From: Ilex aquifolium
Taxonomy: Eukaryota > Streptophyta > Magnoliopsida > Aquifoliales > Aquifoliaceae
DNA length: 64,000 nt
NCBI GenBank assembly: GCA_951799425.1
Contig: OX637399.1
Coordinates: 13,632,501 to 13,696,500, forward strand
Direction: 5' to 3'
The position numbers and the translations under genes are program-made. Numbering within the stretch: the stretch's first letter is position 1; every line of letters starts with the position of its first letter. The notes beneath the pieces are model-generated. The model did not search any database. It saw nothing but the letters and a program-made list of their open reading frames with translations, and was not told the origin of the DNA. Of this stretch, positions 24,701 through 36,700 are shown piece by piece.

Positions 24701-27700
24701 TACAAGTTTTTTCATGGTTGCTTGCACATACGAGACTCATTATCAATGATGTGCTACGAAAAAAAGATATTATTTGAGAAGGTGGAAAGTTCAAATCTCG
24801 CTGTCCCTTGACCTCCCTTTCTTTTCTTAAATATAGAATGTAATGTCAATAAATACTGTCCCTACCCTGACAACTCCACGAAACCAAAAAGGGAAAAGAT
24901 TTTGGAATCACAGTACTCTTGCAAGGTGTTGTATCCAAGTTGATATGTTTGAATTTGTTATTGGCTTATAGTGCAGTTGATGTTAATGTGTGCTTGAATA
25001 CAAATCTAAACAGAGCCCTCAGTCCACACTTGCTATGCAATCATCTTATTGGCCCTTCTTATGCTTGATTTCGGTGCACAGTGTCGGTGAGCTTGAAAAC
25101 AAAAACATATCAGTAATATTTTAGAAATATTTTAGAAATAAGATGGAAACAAAGAAAAACTTAAAAATTTATTTTCAAAACATTAGTCGAAACATACTGA
25201 AACATTTTGAAACATAGGTCGAAACACCTATGTTTCGAAACATTTTGAAACATAGTCGAAACACCACGAAACACAAGAATTCTGATATTCAATCAATGAT
25301 ACGTTTTGGATGTTTCGACCGTTTTGAAACGAAATTTAGTTTCTTGAATGGTCGGAATCTTAAACCTATCATCAATAGTGGTAATCTTATACCGAACTTA
25401 ATTGGGCATTCTTAAAAAGGAAAAAAAATTCAAAATCAAGGCTCCTTCCCAAAATTTAGTTCATTCTAAAAATTATTAATAAAAAAGATATTCATTTTCT
25501 TACTAGATTATTGATGATACCAAACATAAATAATAGATTATTACGATATTTGAAATACAGGTATCCCTTTACTAGGAATGAGATGCTCATTTTCAATTAG
25601 GATTATTATCATCCAAACGGGGCCTTAATGATTTGTACTTGTCCAAAAAATAGAAATGTCTTTCTATTCTAATCAACGATAATTTTTTGTTTGACAGAAG
25701 TTTCGTCTGGAGCAGTTTTATTTTGTTTGACAATACGTATATCTTATTAAACACTTGACACTGGGCATTTTGCGCGAGAATTATTATAAACATAACCTAC
25801 CGCAGAAAAGAGGTGGACAATAATTGAGTGTGTAGAAGAAAAAGATATTATTTGAGAAGTTAGTGATTTGGAAGTCTTAAGGTTTCTTTAAAGCTACAAG
25901 TTTTTTCATGGTTGCTTGCACATACGAGACTCATTATCAATGATGTGCTACGAAAAAAAGATATTATTTGAGAAGGTGGAAAGTTCAAATCTCGCTGTCC
26001 CTTGACCTCCCTTTCTTTTCTTAAATATAGAATGTAATGTCAATAAATACTGTCCCTACCCTGACAACTCCACGAAACCAAAAAGGGAAAAGATTTTGGA
26101 ATCACAGTACTCTTGCAAGGTGTTGTATCCAAGTTGATATGTTTGAATTTGTTATTGGCTTATAGTGCAGTTGATGTTAATGTGTGCTTGAATACAAATC
26201 TAAACAGAGCCCTCAGTCCACACTTGCTATGCAATCATCTTATTGGCCCTTCTTATGCTTGATTGTGATGGGCTTTAGTCATGTAAATTCTAGTTGAGCC
26301 ACTTCTACGGTCCATGCCTGAGACAATTGTTAATGAATATTGAAACACTATGGAGACAAAGTTGAGTGGAAATTGGTGTACATAGCTTCTCTGGTGGATG
26401 AACTAATTGAAAAAAAAAGATTAGATTTGTAGATGACTATTGAAATGGAGGGAGGCGTGCAACACCTCCCAACTTTTCTATTGGGTCTAATTTTATTCAT
26501 TGGAAAGGGCTTTGCTAAAATGACCTCATGTTTTATTTTGATAGTCTAAGTCATTTCACGTGAGTAGTGTGATTTGAGTACTTAATTATTTATGTGCATG
26601 CTTAGGCCCAGAGTCCTCTACCTTTGGTGGCATACTAAGGGACCATCATTATAGTGCGTTTTCCCCCTCTACACGGCTACAACATTAATAAATGTTCTTC
26701 CGTCAAGTAGGAAATTCTATTTCTTCAGGAAAGAGTTCAAGAACCTTCCCGTGGTCTTTATGGTTGCGTGATTGGAAGATTTTTTGAGACAATATTTTTT
26801 GTTCTTATCAATGCGTTTACTTTATTCAAGAAGAGTTAGATTGTGATGTAATTAGGGTCAGGAAGAGAAAAGAAGGAGAAGAAGAACAAAGAAGAGATCA
26901 AGAGAAAGAGAGTAGTGTGTATTCGAGTTTACACAGCTACATCCCAATATATATAACTAGAAAGTACCAAAAATACCCTTAAGGGTTACATCCTAATATA
27001 ACATAACATAACACTTCCGGCATAAATGTTTCTCATGCTCAACTTGCAGATGATAGTATGAAAAAACTTGTTACTAAGCCCTTTTTGTGAAAACATCTGC
27101 CAACTGGTTTTTTGATTTCACAAAGGACATGCAAATCAAACCCTTGTTCAGTTTCTCTTTAATGAAGTGTTGATCAATCTCAACATATTTAGTTCTATCA
27201 TGTTGAATAGGATTATGTGCAATGTTGATAGTTGACTAGTTACTTTATTATCACAGTACAGTCTCATAGGTCCATCACCACGAATTTCGAGTTCACCTAG
27301 TAGAATTTGGAGCCACATAGCTTTGTATTCAGCCTCTGCACTAGACATGGCGTCTGAAGTGGATCTTTTGTCATCTACTGAACCAGCCCAGTCTGCATCA
27401 GTGAATGTTTCTAGTTTTAAGTGATCATTATTAGAGAGTAAGAACTCTTTTGTTGGAGTTGATTTGAGATCCCTCAAAATACGATGAACAACTTTAAGAT
27501 GAGAGACTCAAGGATCATGCATGAATTGATTTACAACTCTAGGCAATATCCGGTCGAGTATGAGAGAGATATGTCAATTTTTTTCACTAATCTTTAGTAT
27601 CTCTTCTTATCAACAATATCACCAACACCACTTACCAGCCGATGATTGACTTTAATAGGAGAATTTGTAGGTCTACATCCTAACATACCTGTTTCTTCAA

Positions 27701-30700
27701 GTAGGTTAAAAACTTATTTTCTTTGGGAGATAAAAATGCCTTTGTTTGATCTAACAATCTCAATTCCAAGAAAATATTTCAATAGACCTAAGTCTTTGAT
27801 TTTAAACTCATTAGTCAATGGAGTTTTCAATTAGGTGATTTCACGCACATCATACTCAGTTATCACTATGCCATCTACATATACAATGAGTACTGTTATT
27901 TTGTCATGTACCTGTTTGATGAATATAGTATGATCAACATGACTCTGATTATATTCAAATTTCAACATGGTTTTGAGAAACCTATCAAACTAGGCTCTAG
28001 GTGATTAGTTCAACCCATAAATTGACTTCTTCAACTTACACACATTTCCTTAAGTTATCTATGATGAAAAGCCATGTGGAATCTTCATATATACCTCTTC
28101 CTCTAAGTCTCCACGAGGAAAGACATTCTTCACATCCAACAAACTTCATCCCAAACTAGCTTTAAGGGACAGAAGGGCACATATGAAGTTCATCTTTGTC
28201 ATAGGGGCAAAAGTGTCCAGATAATCAATAGGAAGTTCATAATCATCAACAATTAGATTATCAATAACATGGGTGACAATTGGAAGCTCATTGCCAGATA
28301 AATCACTAGGAAATGCTAGAACTGGAGTAAAAAAATTTAACTGACCTAGCACCACATGGGTGGTTTGTACCTTTCGATGTCGAGAATAAATCTTCAGAGT
28401 ACCAGGTGGATCATTGATACCCACAACCTGTTGTTCCCTATTATCAGTATCCCACTAGAAAGGCAATTGAAGAAACGACACCTGACATATCACCATCTCT
28501 TCCTCAATATTAGTGTTCTCCCGTGAAGAGATGGTCGTGGAGGAGAAAAAAAGGGTTCAAACTCCCGAAAAGTAACATCAATGTTAACATATATCTTCTG
28601 AGACGGTGGATGGTAGCACTTACACCCCATTTGAGTGGGAGAATAACCAACAAAGACATGTTGTAAAGCCTTAGGATCAAGTTTCCCCTTAGCGACTTTG
28701 TCGTCTTGTACTAAACAAACACACCCAAAAACTTTCAGAGGAAGAGAAGAAATAGAAAGAATCGGTAAAATCCCAGAAATAGACTCAGTAGGAGACTTAA
28801 ACTACAATACACTGGAAGATAGACAATTAATAAGATATGCAACGGTAATAACCGCATCCTCCCAAAAAATGTTGGGGAACATTTATAGTAAACATCAATG
28901 AACGAGCAATCTCTAGAAGATAGCGATTTTTTCACTCAGCAACACCATTTTTGTTCCGGAGTACCCACACAAGCAGTTTGATAAAAGATGTCACTTGTAG
29001 TGAGATAGGAGCGAAAGTCTCCATCAATGTACTCAGTTCCATTGTCATTGTGCAGGACTTTGATTTTAGCATCGAATTGGGTACCAACTATGTTATGAAA
29101 AGTGCGAAAGTAAAAGAAAATCTAACTTTTAGTACAGAGCAAGTAAAACCATGTAAGATGAGAATAACAATCAATAAAAGTGACAAACCAAGGATAACCT
29201 AAGAGAGAGGCAACACGGGAAAGTCCCCACATATCAAAATGAATGATAACAAAAGGAGCAGTGTTTTGATTAGTACTACTAGGATAAGAAGAATGTAATG
29301 TACTTGGCAAATTCACAAGCATCACAAACAAAAAATTTTGTACTACATTGCTTTGTTAGACTAGAAAAAATATGCTCTAAAATGCTGAATGAGGGATTGT
29401 CCAAACGTCTGTATGTAATATCTAAAGAGTTGACTCACCATCTGCTTGGAGAGCATGACAAGTGGATTAAGGGGAAGCTTCATCATCTGGTAGATACAAA
29501 TCACCATGTGTTTGACCACTGTCAATCATTTTCCCCAATTCTATTTCCTGGAAAGTACAATGAGTAAGAAAAAAAGTCACTGAACAATTCAATAATTTAG
29601 TGATACTACTAGCGAACGATAAGTTAGTGGAGAAATTGGGAACATAGAAAACTGAGGAAAGTGATAGGGTAGTTGAGCAATTAATTAAAAACCTTTCCTA
29701 GAAATTAAGGATAAGAATACATTTGCTAGCTTAACTTATCCAACATGTAGAGTAGGAAGAGAAGAGACTAGAAGAACCTATCATGTGGTCTATGGCTCCA
29801 TAATCCATTAACAAAGAGTATTTGAAGCTGAAGCAGAAAACACACTAGTCGATGTACCTAGATGAGTAAAGTTGGAGGAAGAAGTATGGTTAGGAGTTAG
29901 AGTAGAAGAAACATTAAGCCGAGTTATCAGTTGCCTGAGAGTCTACATCTCATCTGGAGAGAAATTAGAAGTAGTCGACTGGGATGGAGACTCTTGATGA
30001 TTTAGTCTTGTATACATGAGATTGCACATTACTCCCTTGGCCATCACCTCAGCCACCATCTTGGTCACGTGTAGAACGTCTAGTCAACTTATAGCAAAAC
30101 TCCCTAGTGTGTCTGGTCTTCCCATAATAGTCACACTTTAATATATCTTTGGAAATAGTGTCACTTGACTCAGTAGACCTGGACACAGCTGAACTCAAGT
30201 CTCACTGAGGAATCACCGTTAATGGAGACTGCTCTTGAATAGGTGCATGAACCATAGCAATTGTCCTGTTCTCCTCCTCCTGCTGAGAATGAACCGAATC
30301 TGATCATACTCAAATGTTAAGGCCAACAAGAAAATTATACACATGTTCTTTCTCTATCATCTGTTGAAATTTTGCAGCATCAGTAGCACAATTTACCTGG
30401 AAACTCTGGTAGTAGTCAAGCTCCTACCATAAGGTAGTCCATTCTGCGTAATATACTGCAAGGGTCTTATCTTTCTAATTAGTCTCTTGGACTTTCTTCC
30501 CGATCATACACCTTAGCATTATTACCGCTTTGAGAATATGAATGTGCTACGGCTGTCCAAATCTTACGGGCTATATCAAGCCACAGAAAACGACGACTAA
30601 GAGAAGGTTGCATTGAATTAAGTAACCAAGACTTAACCAGCGCATTTTCTAATTTCCACTACTTCAATGAGGAACCAGACTCACTAGGCTTCTTAGTCTT

Positions 30701-33700
30701 TCCGGTCAAATATCCATCCAAAGAAATAGCTTGGATCAATATCAAGCAAGCCCATGATCATGCCAAATAATTGTGCCCATTCAACTTCCTTGGACTAATT
30801 TGAAGGGAGGGGTTGTTTGCTAGAGCACCTAAACGGCCCAACCCAATTTGTACTGGGTCACACTTCCTTGCGGCATGTCGAGACAGTAGGATCAACACAA
30901 ACAACAGTCAATGAGTCAAAATCACAGCCAAAAATTTGGCCCACAACCAGAAATTACCTCAACCAGCGCAAAGGAGGATTCTGTGCAACAGACAGTAGTA
31001 ATTTCAAGCCAAAAACAGTACCAGATCCAAGTCAAAACAGCAGCTACAGTACCAGATCTGGGTACCGACGTCAAAATTGGCTAAAAACCCAGCAAATCCA
31101 ATCCAAACACAACCAAACTGCATGACATTGTAGAACAGCCCTAGTCGCACCTCACGCACGAGGATCGAACAAGAAATAGCCAATGGATTGCGCAGATTTT
31201 CCAGATCAAAGCTTGAAGCCTAAAAAAGCCAAAAACATTCGAAAAATTGAAAGGCCAGTCAAATTGGTTCAAAAAATTCCAAAAAAAATATCCATAATTC
31301 TCAGCATGAGGAATCAAATCTACCTAAGAAATTTTGAATCTTTCTGACCAAGTTGGGTGTTGACGTCACCCCGACAGTTTTGACATCAGCTGTCATCGAT
31401 GATGTCAGACTGTCAGTGATGAGTTTTCCGATGATCTCCGATGATATCTGACCTTTAAATTTAAATTGATGCTTTGATATAGAGTTAGAATATGATGTAA
31501 TTAGGGTTAGGAAGAGAATAGAATGAAGAGAAGAACAAAGAAGAGATTAGGAGAAAAAGAGTAGTGTGTATTAGGGTTACATAGCTACATTGCAATATAT
31601 ATAACTAGAAAGTACTAAAAAAATGCCCTTAAGGGTCACATCCTAATATAACATAACATAACAAGAAGCTTTAGATTTGTACTCTTGGATTGTATTATTG
31701 GCCAGTGAGGAAATCTTGGGGAAAACACGGGTGTCTACTCAAGTAGGCAGGGTATGCATTGCCACCTGGGCATTACCAAAACCTCTCTCTCTCTCTCTAT
31801 AGATATGTATATATATATTTATATACATATATATATGTATAGATATGTATATATATATATATGTGTGTGTGTGTATATATATATATATATGTATATTTAA
31901 GATTAAATAGTACTTACATCAATAGAACTTCGGTTTGTTAGAAGTTGGAACATCTCTGATTTCATAGCCTACTTTACTAAGAATTTCTACATGATGTTGC
32001 AACTGCTAACACCACCCCCCACCCCCCCCCCTCCCCCCCAACAAAACAACAATACACAAAAAAATCTGTACAGTTTGTTTTTATGCTTTGGAGCTTTATC
32101 TTTTGTTTCTTGAGATGCTTTTTTGCATGTGCAGTCTCCTTTGGTCGTCATTCTGCATGTTAACCATAGTTATGGTGGTTTAACAGCAATGTTTTGTTCT
32201 TGTGTGGTGTTTCACACTGATGTACCAAAATAATTCATTGCATGACATTTAACATGTGTTCAGTTCAATTCTCAAAGCTCATCTGTCTCGCCTCAAGTTG
32301 GGTTGGGGATTGGAGTCCAAGCAGCAGGTCTTAACACTGTCACATTATCTGCTTCCTTACAGCAGCAGCCAACTTCGGTTCATCAACCCTCTACTCCACA
32401 GGGATCTACAGGATCTAAAGATGCTGGTAGTATTTCTGTTTTTATGCTGCTTTCAGCTTGATATGCTATTGTGACGCTATAACAGTTTAGTGATTAAAAT
32501 GGAGGAGCCAAATTTGTTATGGAGTTTAGCTTGCCTTTCAATTCCAACTGTTTCATTTTACCTATGGTTATGGTTCTACGCAAATATGGGTGAGTTTTAA
32601 AATTGTGTTTTAACCTTTGTGCATCGCCAAATTTCAATGAGTTGAAGTTAATTAGTACAAGGGTTCATTGAAGTGCATCTAGAGTATGTAATGCTGAAGG
32701 TATGCATTTCGTACATAGTAATTGTACTCGCCTGTTGAGATATCCTATTAGATTCTTCCTTTATCCAAGTGATTATTGGATTATTGCTTTATTCAAATGT
32801 TGGATTAGATTCATGTTATTAATGTATGATCCAGAGGTCAGTCACGTGAAAGTTGAGGAGTTGCAGCAGCAACAGATTCTATCTGATGATTTGGACACGG
32901 AATCTGCTCCAAGTTCTGGGCTTGACAAGAATCTCTTGAATGAGGACGATTTGAAGGCTTCATACCCCTTAGATACACCAGTATGTTGAGTATATTTATT
33001 TTGACCTCACTGTTCTGGAAACTTGTTTGGTTTTCTTTAATAATAATAGGGATTGTATGCCAATATTTTGCTGTTTGAGTATAGATATGCGTATATACAC
33101 GCGAATCAGAGTGAGTAAAGCAACACTTCTTATTGCCCCCAATCAATCCTTCCACTTTACGGAAAGCATGCGAAGAAACTTGGTTCTGTTTAAGGAAATT
33201 CATGTAGACCTCTACTTGATTTAACTTTCTAATTTACTCAACATTTAAGAATTGAGCTTTAAATGATATAGCTTAACAACATATATGAACTTAAGTCTTG
33301 AGACGTTTATGTTGGAGGAAATACCTTAGTCCTATTATGGAATTTATTGGGGAATTCATCATTCTATATGTTGCTTATTGTAAAAATAAAGGAAACATTA
33401 GGCTCGGGGTGGAACTTCTCAATAAAATGTTTTAAAAAAACACGATTATGTTGTCCATTGATTCCATAGTGACAAATTTGAGATTTGACAGTTAAAACAG
33501 TAACTATAGTATTAGTGTCGGGGTTAGAAGAGAGGGAGAGAAGGAAGAAGGGAATATTTACTGTAGTAGCTAGGTTGCCCTACACTCTATTTGTAATAAC
33601 CAATATGAAGACACTTACAATATTACCCTAGACTAATTTGGCTTATGTCTAATATAGAAACTAAGAATTCTAACACTCTCCCTCAAGCTTGAACATAAAG

Positions 33701-36700
33701 ATAAAAAATGTCCAGCTTGAAACATATACTATTGAAGGCGGGCCTAGCCAATTGTTTGGTAAGAATATCACCTAGTTCATCATCAGATTTCATGTATGGA
33801 GTGATGATCTCCTTTCGTATTAAGAGACCTCTAATGAATGACAATTCATCTCAATGCGTTTGGTACGCTCATGAAGTAGCGGATTACTTGCAATGAAAAT
33901 AGCCGTTTGATTGTCACAATGCATTTGCATAGGGGAAGGCACGTCAAATCCCATATCACGAAATAAATAGCGGACTCGTAACATGTCATAAGAAGTGTGT
34001 GCCATAGCTCGATACTTCTTGTAGGTTAAAGTAACAAGATTATCACCGACAAATATACAATAACCAGAAGTAGATCGTCTATCACCATGACTACTAACCC
34101 ATTCAGCATCGAGCAAGCAGCGATGGATGAAAGTCAAAAACTATATGAACTTAATGCAATGCTTGACGCGGAGGAGTCTCTTATGAGACAAAAAGATCGG
34201 GTTCTGCGCTTGAAAAATGGAGATAGAAAAACAAGTGGAGTGAAAGCACCTACCTTATGCTTATGCGTGTTGGTTTCCATGAAAAGCCAAAGAGAGTTTT
34301 GCGTGTGCCTGCTTTAATAAGGAAAAAGATTGAAAAGCGTACTTGCTTTAGCAACAGCAAGAGGGTCCATCTGAAAAACCAATAATAGTTATGGATGATG
34401 ATGGGCGACATAACAATCATTTCCCCAGAGTTCTTTTTAAATACCGAAGTATACGACAGACAGACAGCCTCCCAATGAGTTTGACGAGGACCATGTATGA
34501 ATTAACTAACCACACCAACAATATATGTAATATCAGGATGTGTAACTGTAAGGTAAATCATCTTACCAATCAACCTTCGATAACGCCCCGTATCATCAAA
34601 TACTTCGTCACTCGCAGGATCTAACTTAACTGTAGAGTCCATAGGTGTATCAATCGAATGTGCACCATGAGTATTAGTTTTAGTTAGTAAGTCTAATACA
34701 TACTTCTGCTAGCACACAGACTAATACCTTTTTTTGATCGAACAACCTCAATACCTAGGAAGTACTGAAGCAGGCCTAAGTTTTTAGTATGAAACTGCTT
34801 TCTCAAATAGTTCTTGAAATGGGCAATACCATCTGAGTCATTACCACTGATAATGATGTCATCAACATACACAATAACAACAATAATGCTTGCGGAAGCC
34901 CAACAAATGAAAACTGAATGATCATAGGTGGAGCGCTAAAATCCACACTGAAGTAACACGTTACTAAACTTTTCAAATTAAACACGTGGTGATTGTTTCA
35001 AGTCATACAATGCTTTCTTCAAATGATACACTAATTTTTTTTTAGCATGGAGCAACATAACCTGGAGGTTGAATCATATAGACCTCTTCCGGGAGATCTC
35101 TGTGTAAGAAGGCATTCATTATGTCTAGTTGATACAAGGGCAGTCAGAAGTGACTACAATAAAAATAAGAACTCTAACAGATTTAAGACGAGCAACTGAG
35201 GAGAAAGTCCCACAATAATACAGACCATATGTTTATATGTAACCCTTAACAACCAATCGTTTCTTCAAACGCTTAACAGAGCCATCAGGATGATATTTCA
35301 TAGTGTAAGCGACAACTAACAAGCTGCTTTTTAGACCCAAGAGAAGTAATGTCCCAAGTATTATTTTCATTCATAGTCAGTTTTCATCCAGGAGATGTTA
35401 ATGTCTATTTCAAAGAGCTAAGAACAAATAAAGAAGAAAATGCTGATGCAAAGAGACAAAATCAAAGATGGGATCTAGGTACAAGTACGAGTATCTTTCC
35501 GCAATGCAATACACAAATCAGAAGAGGGTGATACAGTAGAATAGACATCTCAGGAGGAAGGACCTCAGTAGAATCAGATGGTAGTTGGGGCGTTGGATCA
35601 TATGAAACATGTATGTCCGTGAAACGACGGTAAACCTATAATGGATGGTCAAAAGGCGAACATGGAGAAAAGACACAATTAGGTACACGAGGCAACATGA
35701 GTTCCTTTGACTAGTAGAGATTAATTCTCGGGAAAGAGTAGTTCCTAAAGTAGAAGAAAAAAAGGTGACATCGGCATTGACATAATATCGATGAGAGGTA
35801 AGGTCATAGCAGCGCTAACTTTTCAGAGTACGAGAGTACCTCATAAAGATACACTTAACCGTTCAAGGGGAAAGTTTATCCCGACCCGGATCAAGAAGAT
35901 GAACAAATGCAACACAACCAAAGAGACGAGGAGTGAGACCAAAGGGTGATGTATCAGGATGGAGCAAGGAGAATGAATATTTATGACTTCTTACATTTGG
36001 GAACCAATGCAATTAAAGTAAGATTAATACTTTTCCCCACAACATTGAATACACTCATAATATCATCCTTAGAAAAAAAAATCATTGAATACACTTATAA
36101 TGTCATCCTTAATAGTATCCCAACAATTCTAATAGAAAGACATATTGAAACCATCTGAACCTTAGGCTTTTTCCTTATCCTTGTCATACATAGATATTCT
36201 AATTTCCTCCTCCTCGAATGATCTCTCACTCCAATTTGTTCTCCATGACAATATAGGACTCTAATCAACACCTTCAATATTTGGTCTAACATGAACTTCT
36301 TCTGCATATTGGCTTTTGTTAAATTCAATAATCTCCTTGGCAATCAACAAAAGATTTGTCACAAGCTCACTTACTCAGTTTTTTGTCCTCTAATGACACT
36401 CTTTTTCCTCCTATCAGTTGTTATTCTATGGGAACACTTAGTATTACAATCCATTTAAATCTCATCTTCTGTCTAACATAGTTATCAAAACGAGATTTGT
36501 ATTGGGAATCGAAACCATGGAGTTGAGAATTGGGAATTGTAAGATTTGACAAAAAAGTCGAACAAAGATAAAAAAAAATATGTATATATTTAAAATAGGC
36601 AAGATATTAAATATTGAACATTACTATATTTTAAAAATAAAGAATGTGTATTCACCTGATACAAGAATAGGAAGCTACACTTGAGTTTGTACCTTTGTTA

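Larger units (their letters stand above)
26834..31663 (-). mobile_element. Ty1/copia element with both LTRs, inside NOT3 intron 1
   Basis: Fossil, about 4.8 kb, bounded by 5-bp target duplications agaag (26829-26833 and 31664-31668). The 3' LTR is 26834-27013 and the 5' LTR 31483-31663, about 180 bp each and roughly 90% identical by eye, which suggests insertion some millions of years ago. A tRNA-Met-like primer site lies just inside the 5' LTR (about 31470-31482). Sense order on the minus strand: gag (about 30800-30000, with a zinc-knuckle-like segment near 30090-30135), integrase (about 29500-28600; [18 protein letters not shown]), RT (about 28450-27480; [11 protein letters not shown]) and RNase H (27477-27050; [16 protein letters not shown] and [10 protein letters not shown]). 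Structurally complete but broken at many points in coding sequence. Confidence 0.88.

Noticed and set aside
24036-25415. Two identical 61-residue and two identical 66-residue open frames, suggestive of a conserved small gene pair
   Set aside because: The identity is due to the 1,194-bp DNA duplication; the frames have no coding features and one starts inside a MITE.
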